Positions 37,301-49,344 of a stretch of 64,000 nucleotides of DNA are shown here, piece after piece; position 1 is the first letter of the stretch; the number at the start of each line of letters is the position of its first letter. This DNA is from Nissolia schottii (lineage: Eukaryota > Streptophyta > Magnoliopsida > Fabales > Fabaceae): contig QANU01028958.1 of assembly GCA_003254905.1 (NCBI GenBank), positions 151,447 to 215,446 on the forward strand, read 5' to 3'. A model generated the notes under the pieces. It was not told the DNA's origin. It saw only the letters and a program-made list of their open reading frames with translations, and searched no databases. The position numbers and the translations under genes are program-made.

Positions 37301-40300
37301 AAGTATAATCCAATCTATTTTCTATGGTTTGCATTACATGTGTCATCAATGCCTTTTATGTCAAAATTTGTAGGGAGGTGTGGGAAAATCAACTGTAGCA
37401 GTAAACCTTGCTTACACTTTGGCTGATATGGGTGCTAGAGTTGGTATATTTGATGCTGATGTTTATGGTCCGAGCTTACCAACTATGGTCTCTCCTGAAA
37501 ATCGACTGTTAGAGATGGTAATATACGATGAGTCAATTAATTTAGTACTAGTTGTATGAAATTCTGCACATATAATTGTTCAGTCTCTTGCTGCAGAATG
37601 CGGAGAAGAGGACCATAATTCCAACTGAATACATGGGAGTCAAGTTGGTATCTTTTGGATTTGCTGGACAAGGACGCGCAATAATGCGTGGCCCAATGGT
37701 TTCTGGAGTCATTAACCAACTTTTGACAACTACTGAGTGGTATACATTTCTCAAAGGCATTAAAAATGTTGTTAATCAGAGAATGGGGAAAAAATGATGT
37801 GCTACATTGGCTTAACAAACCTTGTCATTTTATAGGATTGTGCATTGTTTAATTTTTCTAATGTCGATACTTTCATATTATCAAAGTTTATTGGCCTACT
37901 CCAGAGTCTGTATTGAAGTAAAATACCTTCAATTTATATATTAGTTTTTTTTTTTTTACTTTTGGTCTGCTACAAAAATTAGATAGTAGATAAAATGTTC
38001 TGCTTGATTTGTAATCTTGGTTTGTTTAACACAATGTAGGGGCGAGCTTGATTACCTTATTATTGACATGCCTCCTGGAACTGGAGATATTCAACTCACT
38101 TTATGCCAGGTTCTGGATCTGGACTAATTATTTGTTATATTGCATACTTTCTTCTCAGTAGTTGTTCCTTTATCTTAGTTCATGTTGCATTTGGACTGCT
38201 TATGGCTTCAATCGGCCCAGCCCGAGGACCAGCCAACTCCACTAAATTATAGGCCGAGCTGAAATTCAAGCCAGCCTGATCTTCAGGCTGAAATCTGTCC
38301 AGCCCGATTATCTTTGGCTTGTGAAGCCTGTATAGTGTGTATCCTATAATTGTTTGCTAAAAAGTTTCTACTATCCAATTCTCATTCAATTTGACTTTGG
38401 TTGAATATTTCTTCAGATAGTCCCATTAACTGCTGCTGTAATTGTTACCACTCCTCAAAAGCTATCATTCATTGATGTTGCCAAAGGAGTTCGGATGTTT
38501 TCAAAGCTAAAGGTGGTTCTTCTAGAACTGAATGACATAAGTATTCTAGTTTGTTATTTTCTAACTCATGCTTGAAACTGTTTATGCATTTCTTTTCTCG
38601 TCCCTCTCATTGACATTTTTTATTTTGATTTACCAAAGTATTTGCTAGGTGTGATTTGAGTCACGTATATTTGAATTACTCACATTGGATACTTACATAT
38701 ATAATGTGTCTGTTAACGCATAAGGTGCCTTGTGTTGCTGTTGTGGAGAACATGTGTCATTTTGATGCTGATGGAAAACGATATTACCCATTTGGTAGAG
38801 GTTCAGGTTTTCAGGCATGGATACTATCTCTTGATTGTTAACTTTTTATTTGCTTTATCATATTTTTTGATGCTGATGGAAAATGATATTACCCATTTGC
38901 ACATGCTGATGGTTTGATGATGTTTTCAGGTTATTCAGCAGTTTGGAATACCTCATCTATTTGATATGCCTATTAGACCAACGGTATGTCATAGTTTATA
39001 CTAAAACTATTCTTCTCTGCTCTTACATGATAAATTGTGTTATTACATCTATTACTTGCCTTTTCCTATTTTGTTATATTGCGGTGTGCCAAAAGTCAAA
39101 AAAAGCCAAAAACAGAAAGTTTTAGTAGCTACTTCCAGCAAAGTGTATTGTTATCACACACGATTTAACCAATTAAAAAGGCTGAAGACAAAACTTCACC
39201 ATTTTCAACTTCCAATTATATTTGGGTGATTAGTGGGCTTTGCAATGCAGCACTTCAGCTCAAAATTGCATAAAATCGGCCACCTGAACCAAGCATGATT
39301 GTTCTTGGCCCACCTCCACATGGACTTTGAAAGAGAATACAAAACCTTTTGTGTACAGAATTATCAAATCTAAAATCCCAACTTGGTGTAAACTTGATTG
39401 TTGAAGAATAAGCCAAGGAAAAAGGAAAGTGCTGATATTTCAATTTCTTTTAAAAAATGCAGTTACTTTTTTCTTGAACAATTAAAGTGACTTAAGTAAT
39501 AAAGTACAGATCTTGCTCAAAATTTTGCAGCTTCACCAGAAGAATTTTTTTTTTTTTAATCTCGCATATCCAAACCATACTCCATCCTGATATAAGTTGT
39601 GTTCAAATCATATGCAGAAGAGAGGAAATTTATAAAAATGGGATAATTGAAGAGTACCTTTTTGATACTCATCTGACAGTATTAAGGCATTCTGTGTTTG
39701 ATATGCTTCTGACTCTAGTTCAATAACAACTTAGCCTTGTCCTACTAGGTAGGGTTTAGGGTTTGGACGACACCATAGTGTCCTGCCGTAGATTACGTTG
39801 TTTCGGATAGTAATAAATCACCAAAATACATTTGTGCTTGCTAATAAATTTTATAGGAGTTTTGTGAACATTAACTATACCGTGCATAATAAGTTCATTT
39901 GATTCATTGAAAATTCTATGTTCCTAGCAGTCTCAGAACTCATGCTATATTGTTGTCTGAGAACTAATATTTGAGACATAACACAAGTTTATTTGAAAAA
40001 CTGTCACAGCTATCTGCTTCTGGAGATAGTGGAATGCCGGAAGTGGTGGCTGATCCTCAAGGAGAAGTTTCCAAGATATTTCAAAATCTAGGAGTATGTG
40101 TTGTGCAACAGTGTGCCAAGATACGCCAACAAGGTATTCTATTCCTGCTTGAAGATATTTGAGAAAGAGAAAAATGCATCTTATCAAATCTATTAATTAC
40201 AAGTACTGAAGCTATTTGTTCACTTGTATGTAACTGGCATTGAATTTCAGTTTTTTCTTAAGCATTCACGCTTTTTCTTTGATTGAAAATATATTTCCAA

Positions 40301-42016
40301 TTCAGTTTCAACAGCTGTCACCTATGATAAATCAATCATGGCAATCAGAGTGAAGGTGCCAGATTCCGATGAGGAATTCTTTTTGCATCCTGCAACAGTG
40401 AGACGGAATGATCGCTCCGCTCAGAGTGTGGTATGTGGATATTTAAGGGGATACATTTTCATTCAAAATTAAATTTATAATTTATACTTCACAGCGCATA
40501 ACTTAGATTCTGTTAACATTAATATGCAAATGATGATAGAATGCATTTACCCTAGGAGAGTACTGCTAGAACTTGTCATTTGTCACCAAAGCAAATATTG
40601 TGTTTGTAATAATTTGTAACTTTTCATATATCGCTCACTCCGAAAGTTAGAAAGAACAAAAACTGAATGTGCCAAAAAGCTAAGCAGGAATATGAAGTAA
40701 GCTACAGATTCCAGAAGTACTTGGCCCAAAGTCATGGAATGTTAAGAAAGAAATATAAAAATAAAATGAAAGGAAAAATTTTAACATGGCACAATAACAA
40801 ATTCGTATGTCATGGGTAAAAGTGCTCTGTTTTATGCTAATGTGGCACTTTCGTCGTTGGAATTTAGTTAGTTAAAGGCAAAAGTTTGTGTGTGACAAAG
40901 AAAACTGGAATCCCTGAACTCAGTCCATTTCTTTTGAATGGAAAAGTCAAGGGAAATTTTTAGATGGTAGTAGAAATCTGTGCTAATCAGGAATTCAAAG
41001 CTGGTTGATTAGAATGGATAGTTTTAACAAAAGTCAATACTAGCTACTTTGAATAATTGAGGTATAAATTAGACAAAATATAGCTTTCTAAGAAGAAAAA
41101 ATGTGCCTTGACTGTTAAATCTGCGTTTGATTAAACTGCGTTCAAATTCAAGTACTCATGGATCTGTTGCATGTCACACTCAATATCTGTCTCCATCTCA
41201 TCAGGAAGCTGATTTTTATTTAAAACAGGATGAATGGACCGGGGAGCAGAAATTGCAATACACTGATGTTCCTGAAGATATTGAACCTGAAGAAATCCGA
41301 CCAATGGGAAATTACGCGGTTTCAATAACTTGGCCCGATGGTTTTAGTCAGGTAATCATATACATGACAGATGTGAAAATTCCCAGGAAAAGGAAAAAAA
41401 AAAAAAAGGAAAAAAAAGACAAAGCTTTGAATTATATATCATTAACATATTGGTATTTCTTACTTCTTAGCTATACCTAATGTTTGGACTTAGCTTTTTG
41501 CGGGTTAATTTGGGAACTAAAGCCTTTAGTTCTTGGCTCAAGCATTAGTGTTACATGCAACCAATAATAGTGAGAAAGTAGGGATTATGCATATAAAACT
41601 ATCCATTTGCCTCAACTCAATAGTTTAAGCTTTTGTGAGGGATGGCTCATGACATGGTATCAGAGTATTTATAATCAAGTAGTCCAGATTTTGACCATTT
41701 CTTCCCTCACTCTTCTAAATAAAATAAGTTGAATTTCATCATAAGTTTGGTGGATTTATGCATTATCCACGCTTCAAGCCCAATGAGGGATCATGTGTGA
41801 GTGAAGGGAGTGTGTTAAGATATAAAATCATCCATTTGTCTCTACTGAAGATGGTCCGCGACACATAACACCGATTGTTATTTGTTTCACGTGAAGCAAT
41901 TGTGGTTAGTTAATTATGACTTGTACCATATGATGCAGATTGCTCCTTATGATCAGCTTCAGACGATGGAGCGGCTAGTCGACTTTGACATTGCTCTGCC
42001 AACTGTACAAGCTTGA
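34333..42016 (+). CDS. Plastid Fe-S scaffold/carrier HCF101 (528 aa, 15 exons)
   Basis: Exons: 34333-34375, 34467-34613, 36220-36362, 36448-36498, 36740-36895, 37374-37517, 37597-37739, 38040-38109, 38417-38512, 38725-38814, 38930-38983, 40010-40133, 40306-40430, 41229-41351, 41939-42016. They join in frame to 528 codons (Arabidopsis about 532). Residues 1-60 are a Ser/Arg-rich plastid transit peptide. A MIP18/DUF59 domain follows (about 73-160, [13 protein letters not shown]). Next comes a Mrp/NBP35 P-loop NTPase (about 170-420) with the deviant Walker A CKGGVGKST at 179-187, DADVYGPS and DMPPGTGD, then a C-terminal DUF971 domain (about 430-520, ending in [20 protein letters not shown]). HCF101 binds a 4Fe-4S cluster and delivers it to photosystem I and ferredoxin-thioredoxin reductase in the stroma. 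All introns are GT-AG except that after exon 10, which needs a GC donor. Several introns hold transposons. Confidence 0.95.
34704..35540 (-). mobile_element. TRIM (miniature LTR retrotransposon) in HCF101 intron 2
   Basis: Two LTRs in direct orientation lie at 34709-34937 and 35263-35535. Both begin TGTTAAACATC, share TATTTATAGGCT and AAAAGATTATAATTAAATCA, and end near ATTCTTAAC. The internal region is only 325 bp. In minus orientation it starts after the LTR with the initiator-Met primer site (GGCTCTGATACCA on the + strand at about 35250-35262), and it ends with a polypurine tract (CCCCCCTCAAGC on the + strand beside the left LTR). Flanking GCTTC (34704-34708) and ACTTC (35536-35540) look like a 5-bp target duplication. 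The interior has tandem GGAACCAACAAAGGCAAC-like units and no gag or pol. The right LTR contains a 17-bp tandem TATTTATAGGCTGAGCC duplication. It is antisense to HCF101 and removed by splicing. Confidence 0.88.
37072..37146 (+). mobile_element. RTE-type LINE 3' tail in HCF101 intron 5
   Basis: The sequence CATGTGGCCGACCCACATAG followed by TTGGATAAGGCTT and a (GTT)n tract is the characteristic 3' terminus of plant RTE non-LTR elements. These end in a GTT/TTG microsatellite rather than poly(A). Only the tail remains. Confidence 0.7.
38110..38416 (+). other. HCF101 intron 8 with a GC-richer repeat segment
   Basis: About 38200-38335 contains CGGCCCAGCCCGAGG, AGGCCGAGC and repeated CAGCC/GGCTG pairs that could fold back. 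It differs in composition from the rest of the intron and looks like an inserted repeat, but I cannot name the family. Confidence 0.35.
38866..38899 (+). repeat. 34-bp copy of exon 10 inside intron 10 of HCF101
   Basis: Positions 38866-38899 repeat exon bases 38761-38794 with one change (C38779 to T38884). The change converts the CGA Arg codon to TGA. Both copies are followed some 12-20 bases later by GTTTTCAG, which is the exon 10 end in one case and the intron acceptor in the other. The intron is only 115 bp long (38815-38929). Confidence 0.93.
39719..39757 (-). mobile_element. RTE-type LINE 3' tail in HCF101 intron 11
   Basis: The + strand reads CAATAACAACTTAGCCTTGT then CCTACTAGGTAGGG. 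This is the inverse of the AAGGCT-(TTG)n terminus of RTE LINEs, so the remnant is antisense to HCF101. It is more degraded than the intron 5 copy. Confidence 0.5.
41584..41864 (+). mobile_element. Small TRIM-like element in HCF101 intron 14
   Basis: Short terminal direct repeats are present at about 41584-41654 and 41813-41864, both with ATATAAAAyyATCCATTTG and ending in GACA. The left one is followed directly by TGGTATCAGAG (41655-41665), the initiator-Met tRNA primer-binding site of copia-type elements. The right one is preceded by a purine tract, GTGAAGGGAGTG. The interior is about 160 bp and non-coding. The left boundary and target duplication are uncertain. Confidence 0.6.
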
Positions 42017-43281
42017 TATTTTTGGGGCTATTGAGAACATTCAGATGGGTTTGCATTCATGTACTTGTGAAATGGTGAAGTAGCCATGCATGTAATATAG
42101 CTTCACATGTATTAAAGCTTCAACTCTCCAACCAGTAGCCATATTGGTAGAGTTTGATAGAGCATTCTATTAGTTATATAGGTTGAGCCTTGAGGCTCTC
42201 TTTAGTTCCACAAGTATTTTTTTTTCTTTTCTTTTTCCTTACTTTCTTTTGCTGTGTTGGTGCATTTATTTTTCAACTGTGATATTTTCCTACAGTAGTT
42301 CGAGTAGAAAATATGCGTACTTCTCATGTATCAGCTTTGTAATGGTTTCCATTTTGCAGATATCAATTCCAATTTTAACTACATTTCAAATATGTAAATT
42401 GGTGTATAATGTCCAAACACTCGTGTTACTTGAGCTCGAATTTCCCTTGATTTGTCTATTTGTGATCAAAGCATAAACTCTCATTGAAATTGATGATTTT
42501 GTTGTATATGATATCTTAAGAACACCGGTTGGTTCAAGTGGTTAGGCACTTGTTACCAAGTTTGAGTGTTGTAGATTAAAAGAAATAGTGCTAAGAGAGC
42601 TTTATCCTCATAGTGGATTGACTTAGCTTAAGTCAGATTAGATGGAATTTAGTGGATTTGATATTTGATATTGATAATTTCAATTAAAAAAATAGTATAA
42701 ATTAATTGGAATTGATGATTTAGTCTGATCTTAAATGAAGGAATTGGCACACATTCAAACATTTTTTTTAAAAGAAAAACATCAAAACTTATCGAGTCAA
42801 TTTTTTTTTTGTCCCGACTGAACCATCGATATTCAAACCATATTAATCACCTCGACACCTTAAAGGTGGTAGAGGACTAATTAATAACTTAAGCATAATA
42901 ACTTTTAGTTGCAGGTAATTTAAAATTAAACAATACTAGGGCGCTAGTTACAGCAAATGGTGTACCACATAAATAGCCTGCAGTACTATCCAGTAGATTT
43001 ATCATTTATTAGATAGTCATGCTATAGATTATTGGGTCCATTATTCTACGCAAGGATTTGCTAAAGGAAGCAAACACTAATTGCAACAACAACTGGGGCT
43101 TAATGGGTCCATTCTTGTATGCTTTTGATACAATGATATACAACTCCAATTAATAGTTAAGGCAAACAAAACATAATTATGGTGGGCTAGCAACTCAAGT
43201 GACATTTTTTTTTTGGTCATATGTCAAGTGACTCTTAGTGAACAACATATAATGTGTCTGATCCAAAAATATATCTTTCTT
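42017..43281. other. HCF101 3' flank and intergenic
   Basis: The 3'UTR starts at 42017 with no certain end. A tRNA-like SINE head (GGTTGGTTCAAGTGGTTAGG) occurs at about 42526-42545 and may open a degraded SINE to about 42690. Approximate flanking repeats AATTGATGATTT lie near 42488 and 42709. The remainder has no recognisable feature. Confidence 0.4.
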
Positions 43282-43339
43282 TATAAAAAAAAACCTTTTT
43301 TTTGGGTTGACAAAGGGGCTAAAGCCCAAAAGGAAGAAA

Positions 43340-46300
43340 CAAAAAAACTAGCTCCCACGAGGCCACGTAATCTGAATCAGATCATTCAAAAGTAACAGAC
43401 AAGTAGTTGCAGGAGTTACGTCAAAATAAGAGACCTCAAATGAAGGGAGGCTGTGGCTCGGATGAGCAAGATAATCTGTAACTCGGTTGGATTCCCTGAA
43501 AACATGTTGGAGATGCACCACCCAATTCTTGGATAAAAGTTCACAGATACAAGATATAATGGAGGCAACTGGGTGTAAGTGATTATGATAATTCTGAATA
43601 AGCTTAACAGCACTTTGAGAGTTGCAATCAACCCACACCTGCTAGAACCCACTGCGACAGGCAACATTTAGCATATGTAAAATGCCCCAAAGCTCTACTA
43701 TAGTAATGGATGTCAAACCCAATTTGATTGAGAAACCTGTAACAAAACTCCCTGATTCGTCTCTGATCAAACCCTGCATCCTGCACTACTAGAGCTAAGC
43801 ACAGATCTATCACAACTCACTACCACCCACCCAGGTGAAGGAAAATGGCAACAAACTAAATGTTCCTCCGAATTAGAAGAGGTAGTAAAGGAATATATAT
43901 GAACCGGAAGAGAGGAGTGTTGAGCCTCATTCCAAAGGAAAACCAAAGATCACCGACACTAGGGGAAGAATTATTAAAGATAAAGTCATTGCAGACATAC
44001 CAGAGATAGTGGAGAGCCAAGCCAAACACAGAGCGTCATTCCTTGTCACCATACCAACCAAAATGATGACCTTACTTCAAATTTTCCCAAAGCCACGTGT
44101 GAAAGGGTGCTTCGAAAAAATTATGTCAACGAGAGGGATTAAGTAGCCTCTTCCAACCTCGATACCACCTCACAATCTCAAAGGGCATGGAGAGAGGTCT
44201 TCGTAGAATGATTAGAACACTGAGGACAAGAGCTATCAAAAGAAAGATGATGGATAACACGATATTTGTCAATAAAGCTTCTCTGAAAACCAGCTAGAGA
44301 AAAGATTTAACCCGTTCCACTCCCTTCCACTTCCAAATCAGCTTGAAAAGGGGGTTTCTGATGTGCATAGAATCCTCATCCAATAGAATAGAATAAGAAG
44401 ATTTAATAGAGAATGAGTCATCATGGCCAGGAGCCCAGGCAACATAATCGTCTCGTAGACTAGGGGAAGGGGGATAAATAGCTATCATCATATTACAAAT
44501 ATTATCAGGTAAGATAAGGAAAATGCGAACCCAATCCCAATTATCTTCATCGTCCACAAAATGAGCAATAGTGAGATGGAGCTCAGACTGCTGTAAAGAA
44601 ACTAAAGTGTGAGCCTCCAGCGAGGTATATCCAGGGATCGAGTGATCTTTCCAAAACCCGATAGTATTCCCATTACCCACTCGCCAAATAATGTTGTCAT
44701 GGAAATATTGTCAAGATTTCGTAATACTTTTCCATGCATTCAACTAGCTTATCTTCGGCTTGACTTTAGGGATGGTAGCCTCCCCACATCTGTATTTACC
44801 CCTTAAAACCTGAACCCAGAAAGAGCCTTATTTGCAATAAGTCCCCAACCAAGTTTTTCCAAGAAGGATATATTCGACAGCCTAGCTTGACGAATACCAA
44901 GGCCACCATCAATTTTTGGCCTACAAACAGAGTTCTAAGAGACTAGGCTTATGTGTCTACTCCCCTCAACAAAGCCCCAAAGGAAACTTCTAGCATTTTT
45001 GTCAATGAAGTCACAAACTTGTACCGGGAGAAGGCAAGTCTGTATTATATAAGAGTGGCTAGCTTCAATGATAGATTTGCAAAATGTCAACCTACCTGCC
45101 ATAGAAAGGGAGGACACTCTCCAGTTCGACAGATGTTGGCTAAGCTTATCGGTTAAGCTACTGAAGGCTTGATTGATAACTCTTTTATGGAATAGAGGAA
45201 TGCCCAGGTAATTCCCGAGATCATGAGACAAAGAGAAACCCAAATTATCCGCAATCTCCTTAGCTCAATTATGATTAACGTTCTGGGAAAAGGATATTTT
45301 AGTCTTCTCTATACTCACCTTCTGTCCAGAACTATTACAGAACATCTGCAAACAATCTTTAATGATATCAACCTAATCCAAATAAGCTTCATCAAACAAA
45401 AAAAGATCATCCGCAAACTAGAGATGTGAAATTTTGGGACCTCCTCTACTTAGCGAGACAGGCTTCCACAGACCATCTTCAACTGTTGCACAAATAAGTT
45501 AGGAAAGTCTTTCAATGCAAATAACAAAAAGATAAGATGATAAGGGGTCTCCTTGACAAATACCCTACGAAGGATGAAAGATTCTAGTGCGATCACCATG
45601 CTAAAGAATGTCCATAGACGAAGACAAAATACAATGCCAGATAATCTCAACCAAGTCATTCTGAATGCCTATATCTCTGAGAGAGTCGATAATAAAGTAC
45701 CAATTCAGCTTATCATAGGCCTTTTCAAGATCAATTTTAATAGCAAGAAAGCAGTTTTACCCTTCTTATTTCTCATGCTGTGGATGACTTCTTGAGCAAT
45801 CACTACGTTGTCCACACCTAATCTTCTTGGAATGAAGCTGTATTAATGAGGAGAGATAATGTGATTCATGATGGGCTTTAATCGTTTGACAATGATCTTG
45901 GTAAGTAATTTATATATCACATTACAAAGACCAATAGGATGGAATGATGCCATAGTTTCCGGGTGGTCCACGTTGGGGATGAGAGAAATAAATGTCTCAT
46001 TAATACTTCCAATCTGAGAAGGATGTTTCAAGAGATTTCTAATATTTTTCTCCATCGTCTTTTTAACAGTATCCCATTGACTCTGGAAGAATAACGCTTG
46101 TAGACCATCTGGGCATGGGGCCTTGAGCCCACCTATACTGAACATAGCTCTTTGTATCTCCTATGACGATACTGGAGCATGAATCACTTCTTTATCCGCA
46201 TCACTAATAGGAGGAAAGCAACCTCGTAGCACAAAAGGAGAAGGAATGACATCAAGAGTGTAGAGATCTTCAAAATATCATGAGCTAATTTTTTCAGATT

Positions 46301-47453
46301 GTCATTCTCAAAAACCCAATCACCATCACTAGACTTAAAGGACTTAATATTATTCTAGCGTCTCCTAGCAAGAGTAGAAATGTGGAAGCACTTTGTGTTC
46401 TTATCTCCATAAGAAATCCATTTCCATCTAGATTTTTGAGCCCAGAGCACCTCTTCTTCCATAAGCACTTTCTCATATTCTCCCCATAACTCTTTAAGTA
46501 ATTTAGAAAGATAGGGATTGTAACCCTTAGCCAAGATGATATGAATCCCACAAATCCTATTTAGGAGCTTGTTCTTTCGTCGCATAATGTTTCCAAAAAC
46601 CTTCCAATTCTAATCTTTCGTAGCAGTAGAGAAGGCTTCCACATTTTGATGCCAATCCAGGTTGTCATCCCAACAGGTGTGAACCGTAGGCACAAAGTCT
46701 TCATAAGTCAACTAAGCAGCCAAAAAACAAAAAGGTTTCTTAGAAACAGTATTCCGAACCTTACTATTTGTTCTAACCCATAAAGGAGAATGATCAGATG
46801 AGAGACAAGGAAGATGTGTAACAGAGGCATCCGGGAATCTCAACTGCCAAGCTTCATTACAAAGCATCCTGTCCAGAAGTTCCTTTAAGTTCCCCTTTTG
46901 CCAAGTGAACCAAGGACATTGGAAACCCAAGTCAATAAGCTAACAGTCTTCTACACATGAGCGGAATACATTACAAGGAGGACGAGGTCCAGAGCCACCA
47001 ATACACTCTCTTTCAAAAAGAAGAGTGTTAAAGTCTCCAATGACACACCACAGATCGACCATAGATACCCCAATTGTATGAAGGTCCTGCCATAAATCTC
47101 TTCTAAGCAGAGCTTGAGGTCAGCCATAACAGACTATCAAAAACCAATGTTTTTCCCCTTGCCAAGAGATTTTTAAATGAGCCATATGCCTTGATGAAGA
47201 TATAGTTATTACCTGATAGTTAGAATAATCCTAGAGGCACCAGATACCATCTGCAAATCTTTCAGCATCCACAATAAACCTACCATTGAAGCCAATTCTT
47301 TTATATAATCTCTCGTGCTCTGTTACCTCTTATAAGAGGTTCTAAAATAGCCAGAAAAGAACTATTACATTTTCGAAAGAGATCCTTCACAAGGACAGGG
47401 AAGGCTTTTTTACCTGCACCTCTTGAGTTCCATACCATGATGTTTTGATCCAT
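43340..47453 (-). pseudogene. LINE ORF2: endonuclease, reverse transcriptase, RNase H
   Basis: ORF2 starts at 47453 with MDQNIMVWNSRGAGKKAF, the opening of the L1 AP-like endonuclease. The SSDHSPLWV catalytic motif lies near 46790. The RT domain begins around 46130 (GLKAPCPDGLQALFFQ), and its catalytic FADD is at 45406-45417. That is preceded two codons earlier by a TAG that replaces a sense codon. A thumb region follows (NYLGIPLFHKRV and SLSMAGRLTFCKSII), then the zf-RVT/WxxG region around 44300-44680. An RNase H domain follows at about 43370-43810 (VDCNSQSAVKLIQNY, FRESNRVTDYLAH). Multiple in-frame stops make it non-functional. This enzyme nicks target DNA and reverse-transcribes its own RNA. 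Confidence 0.88.
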
Positions 47454-47767
47454 CAAACAATAGAAGACAAGAAAAAATAAAACTGCTCAACTAGAGAAAT
47501 TAATTTTCCCCCACCTTGCTTCCTCCTTCACCACACAAAATCAACTCAATATTATCCTCCAAGGAATGTAGCCAACTCTGAATTTCCTGAGCTTCTTTAT
47601 TTATAGTTGTGGATCCTGGGTTAGGAGGATCATGCTTCAGGTCTCCAACCACTATAAAGTCCTTCACCAAAATATCTTATGCTTTCTCAACTACAAAGCT
47701 GAACTTTTTCGAGGGACATAGACTTTTCTCAAGCAATCTAGCCAAATCCTTCTCCTTCTAAGTGGAA

Positions 47768-49344
47768 CTATTCTGGCCATCTGCTATTCAATTTGGGCAT
47801 TAATTTCGGCTGAGCTAGGCTAATAGCAATGTCAAACCTTGAATCATTGAGTGCCTTCTTCCTGTTATCTGTTTTACTGAAATTTTTGTTTGATTTTTCC
47901 ACTTTTCCCAATCGTGGATTGAGCACAATTTCTTTCGCCACCTTTGCACTTTGCCTATCAGAGAAACGCTCATGAACTGTCAAGAGATACACATTAGTTG
48001 TCGTTGTATTGTGATTAGCAGCGCTGGTGTCCATCTCACTGTCCATGGGGAAGCTAGTATTTTGAATCTCCTGATTGGGCTTGCAAGGCTCATCACTTGG
48101 GTAAGTCTTATTTGGGATTTCTTTCGGTTTGCTAGGCCTAACCAAAATGCTAGGTAGTGATTCTTTGATGGGCTCAGATTGTTTTTTAACCCATTTAGAG
48201 GAGCCCACCTTAAAACCAAACTGTGAACGAACCTTCCTTTGGCCATGTCTCAATTACTTGCTTTCCTCATTAGACTCTTGAATTTCTGCCACATTTTCCT
48301 CACTCAAAGCTTGGAATTAATTTCCTTTTGATTCTAGTTTCACGTTCGGGTTGGATATGGAAACAAATCTTCCTCTATTCCTTGACTTTCGTGATGCATT
48401 AAGTCATTCCCCATGTGTGCAATCTTCTGAGATTTCCTTCACTGTAGCATTAATGGATAGATTGGAATTGATTTGCTTTGATGCCGTCATCACACGTTCC
48501 TTCGGTAAATTCACTGTCGTACCTTCACCTACGTTAGGACCTCCAACCACCACCATCTCCTTACCAGTTACAGTAGCAAAGCTCACGTAATCCTTGGAAA
48601 AATTTCCATAGCATCTACATGAAACGCAAATAATATGAAGACCCTCATATTCTATACGATACCATTTATTATCTAAGCAAATTTTCCTACCACCGGTTGA
48701 CGTAGACTAATCTCCATGCAAACTTGTGCAAACTTACCTCTTGATGCTAATAACGTAGTTTGATCCACCATTATTGGTTTGCCTACCATACTCGCCATGC
48801 TCATCAGGATATCCTCGTCATAATACCCTACATTTAACCATGAAAAACAAATCCATACCAACGCTGAATCGATGGTAGCTTAAGCTGAATCAAAGTCTAG
48901 AAACCAAGGACGAATAGATAGGTAATGGTCGAAAATCATCCATGTTCCTCCCTTCAAAACTTTGGCTTTATCTTCTTCTTTCACAAATTGCGCCAAATAA
49001 TATCCAAAGCCAATATCCATGATATCGAAACCTCCAGCAAGGCGCCACAACCTGCTGAGATGATCACATATAGTGATGAAACCCACATGCTTCCCAATGA
49101 GTTTGATTACTAACGCATCCCTGCATGGCACACTGATTTCTTCTCTTATTGATGGAGCTAAGGTTATCTTTGGTAGTAGCCTGTTCCCATCTATTAACTC
49201 CGCTTTAGCAAGATTCAATTTAAAGAGATCTCCCCTTCTTTATTTAGGAATTGCTTTCTGAATTTCAGAACCCAAAAGCTTTTCCTTGATGGAGCTGATC
49301 ACAACTTGGTTACCTCCTCCATCAAGAGGAGGGGTCGTAGGCAT
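47768..49344 (-). pseudogene. LINE ORF1: DUF4283 / zinc-knuckle nucleic-acid-binding protein
   Basis: The probable start is 49344 (MPTTPPLDGGGN), with a TAA by about 49238 and further breaks downstream. The DUF4283 domain is clear at 49200-48880 (LIGKHVGFITICDHLSRLWR, then KGGTWMIFDHYLSI). It continues near 48860-48673 as a second half (WICFSWLNVGYYDE, SRGKFAQVCMEISL). A degenerate CCHC-like stretch CVSCRCYGN follows near 48620, where the usual His is Asn. The C-terminal part (48253-47768) is Lys/Ser-rich. ORF1 proteins package LINE RNA. Confidence 0.82.

Noticed and set aside
38794..38930. GT donor at CCATTTG|GTAGAG instead of the GC donor for HCF101 exon 10
   Set aside because: It would shift the frame into exon 11 and remove the conserved glycine-rich GRGSG residues.
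42526..42720. Third SINE copy after HCF101
   Set aside because: The box A-like head is good, but box B is degenerate and the flanking repeat is approximate and offset, so it was kept only as a note in the intergenic entry.
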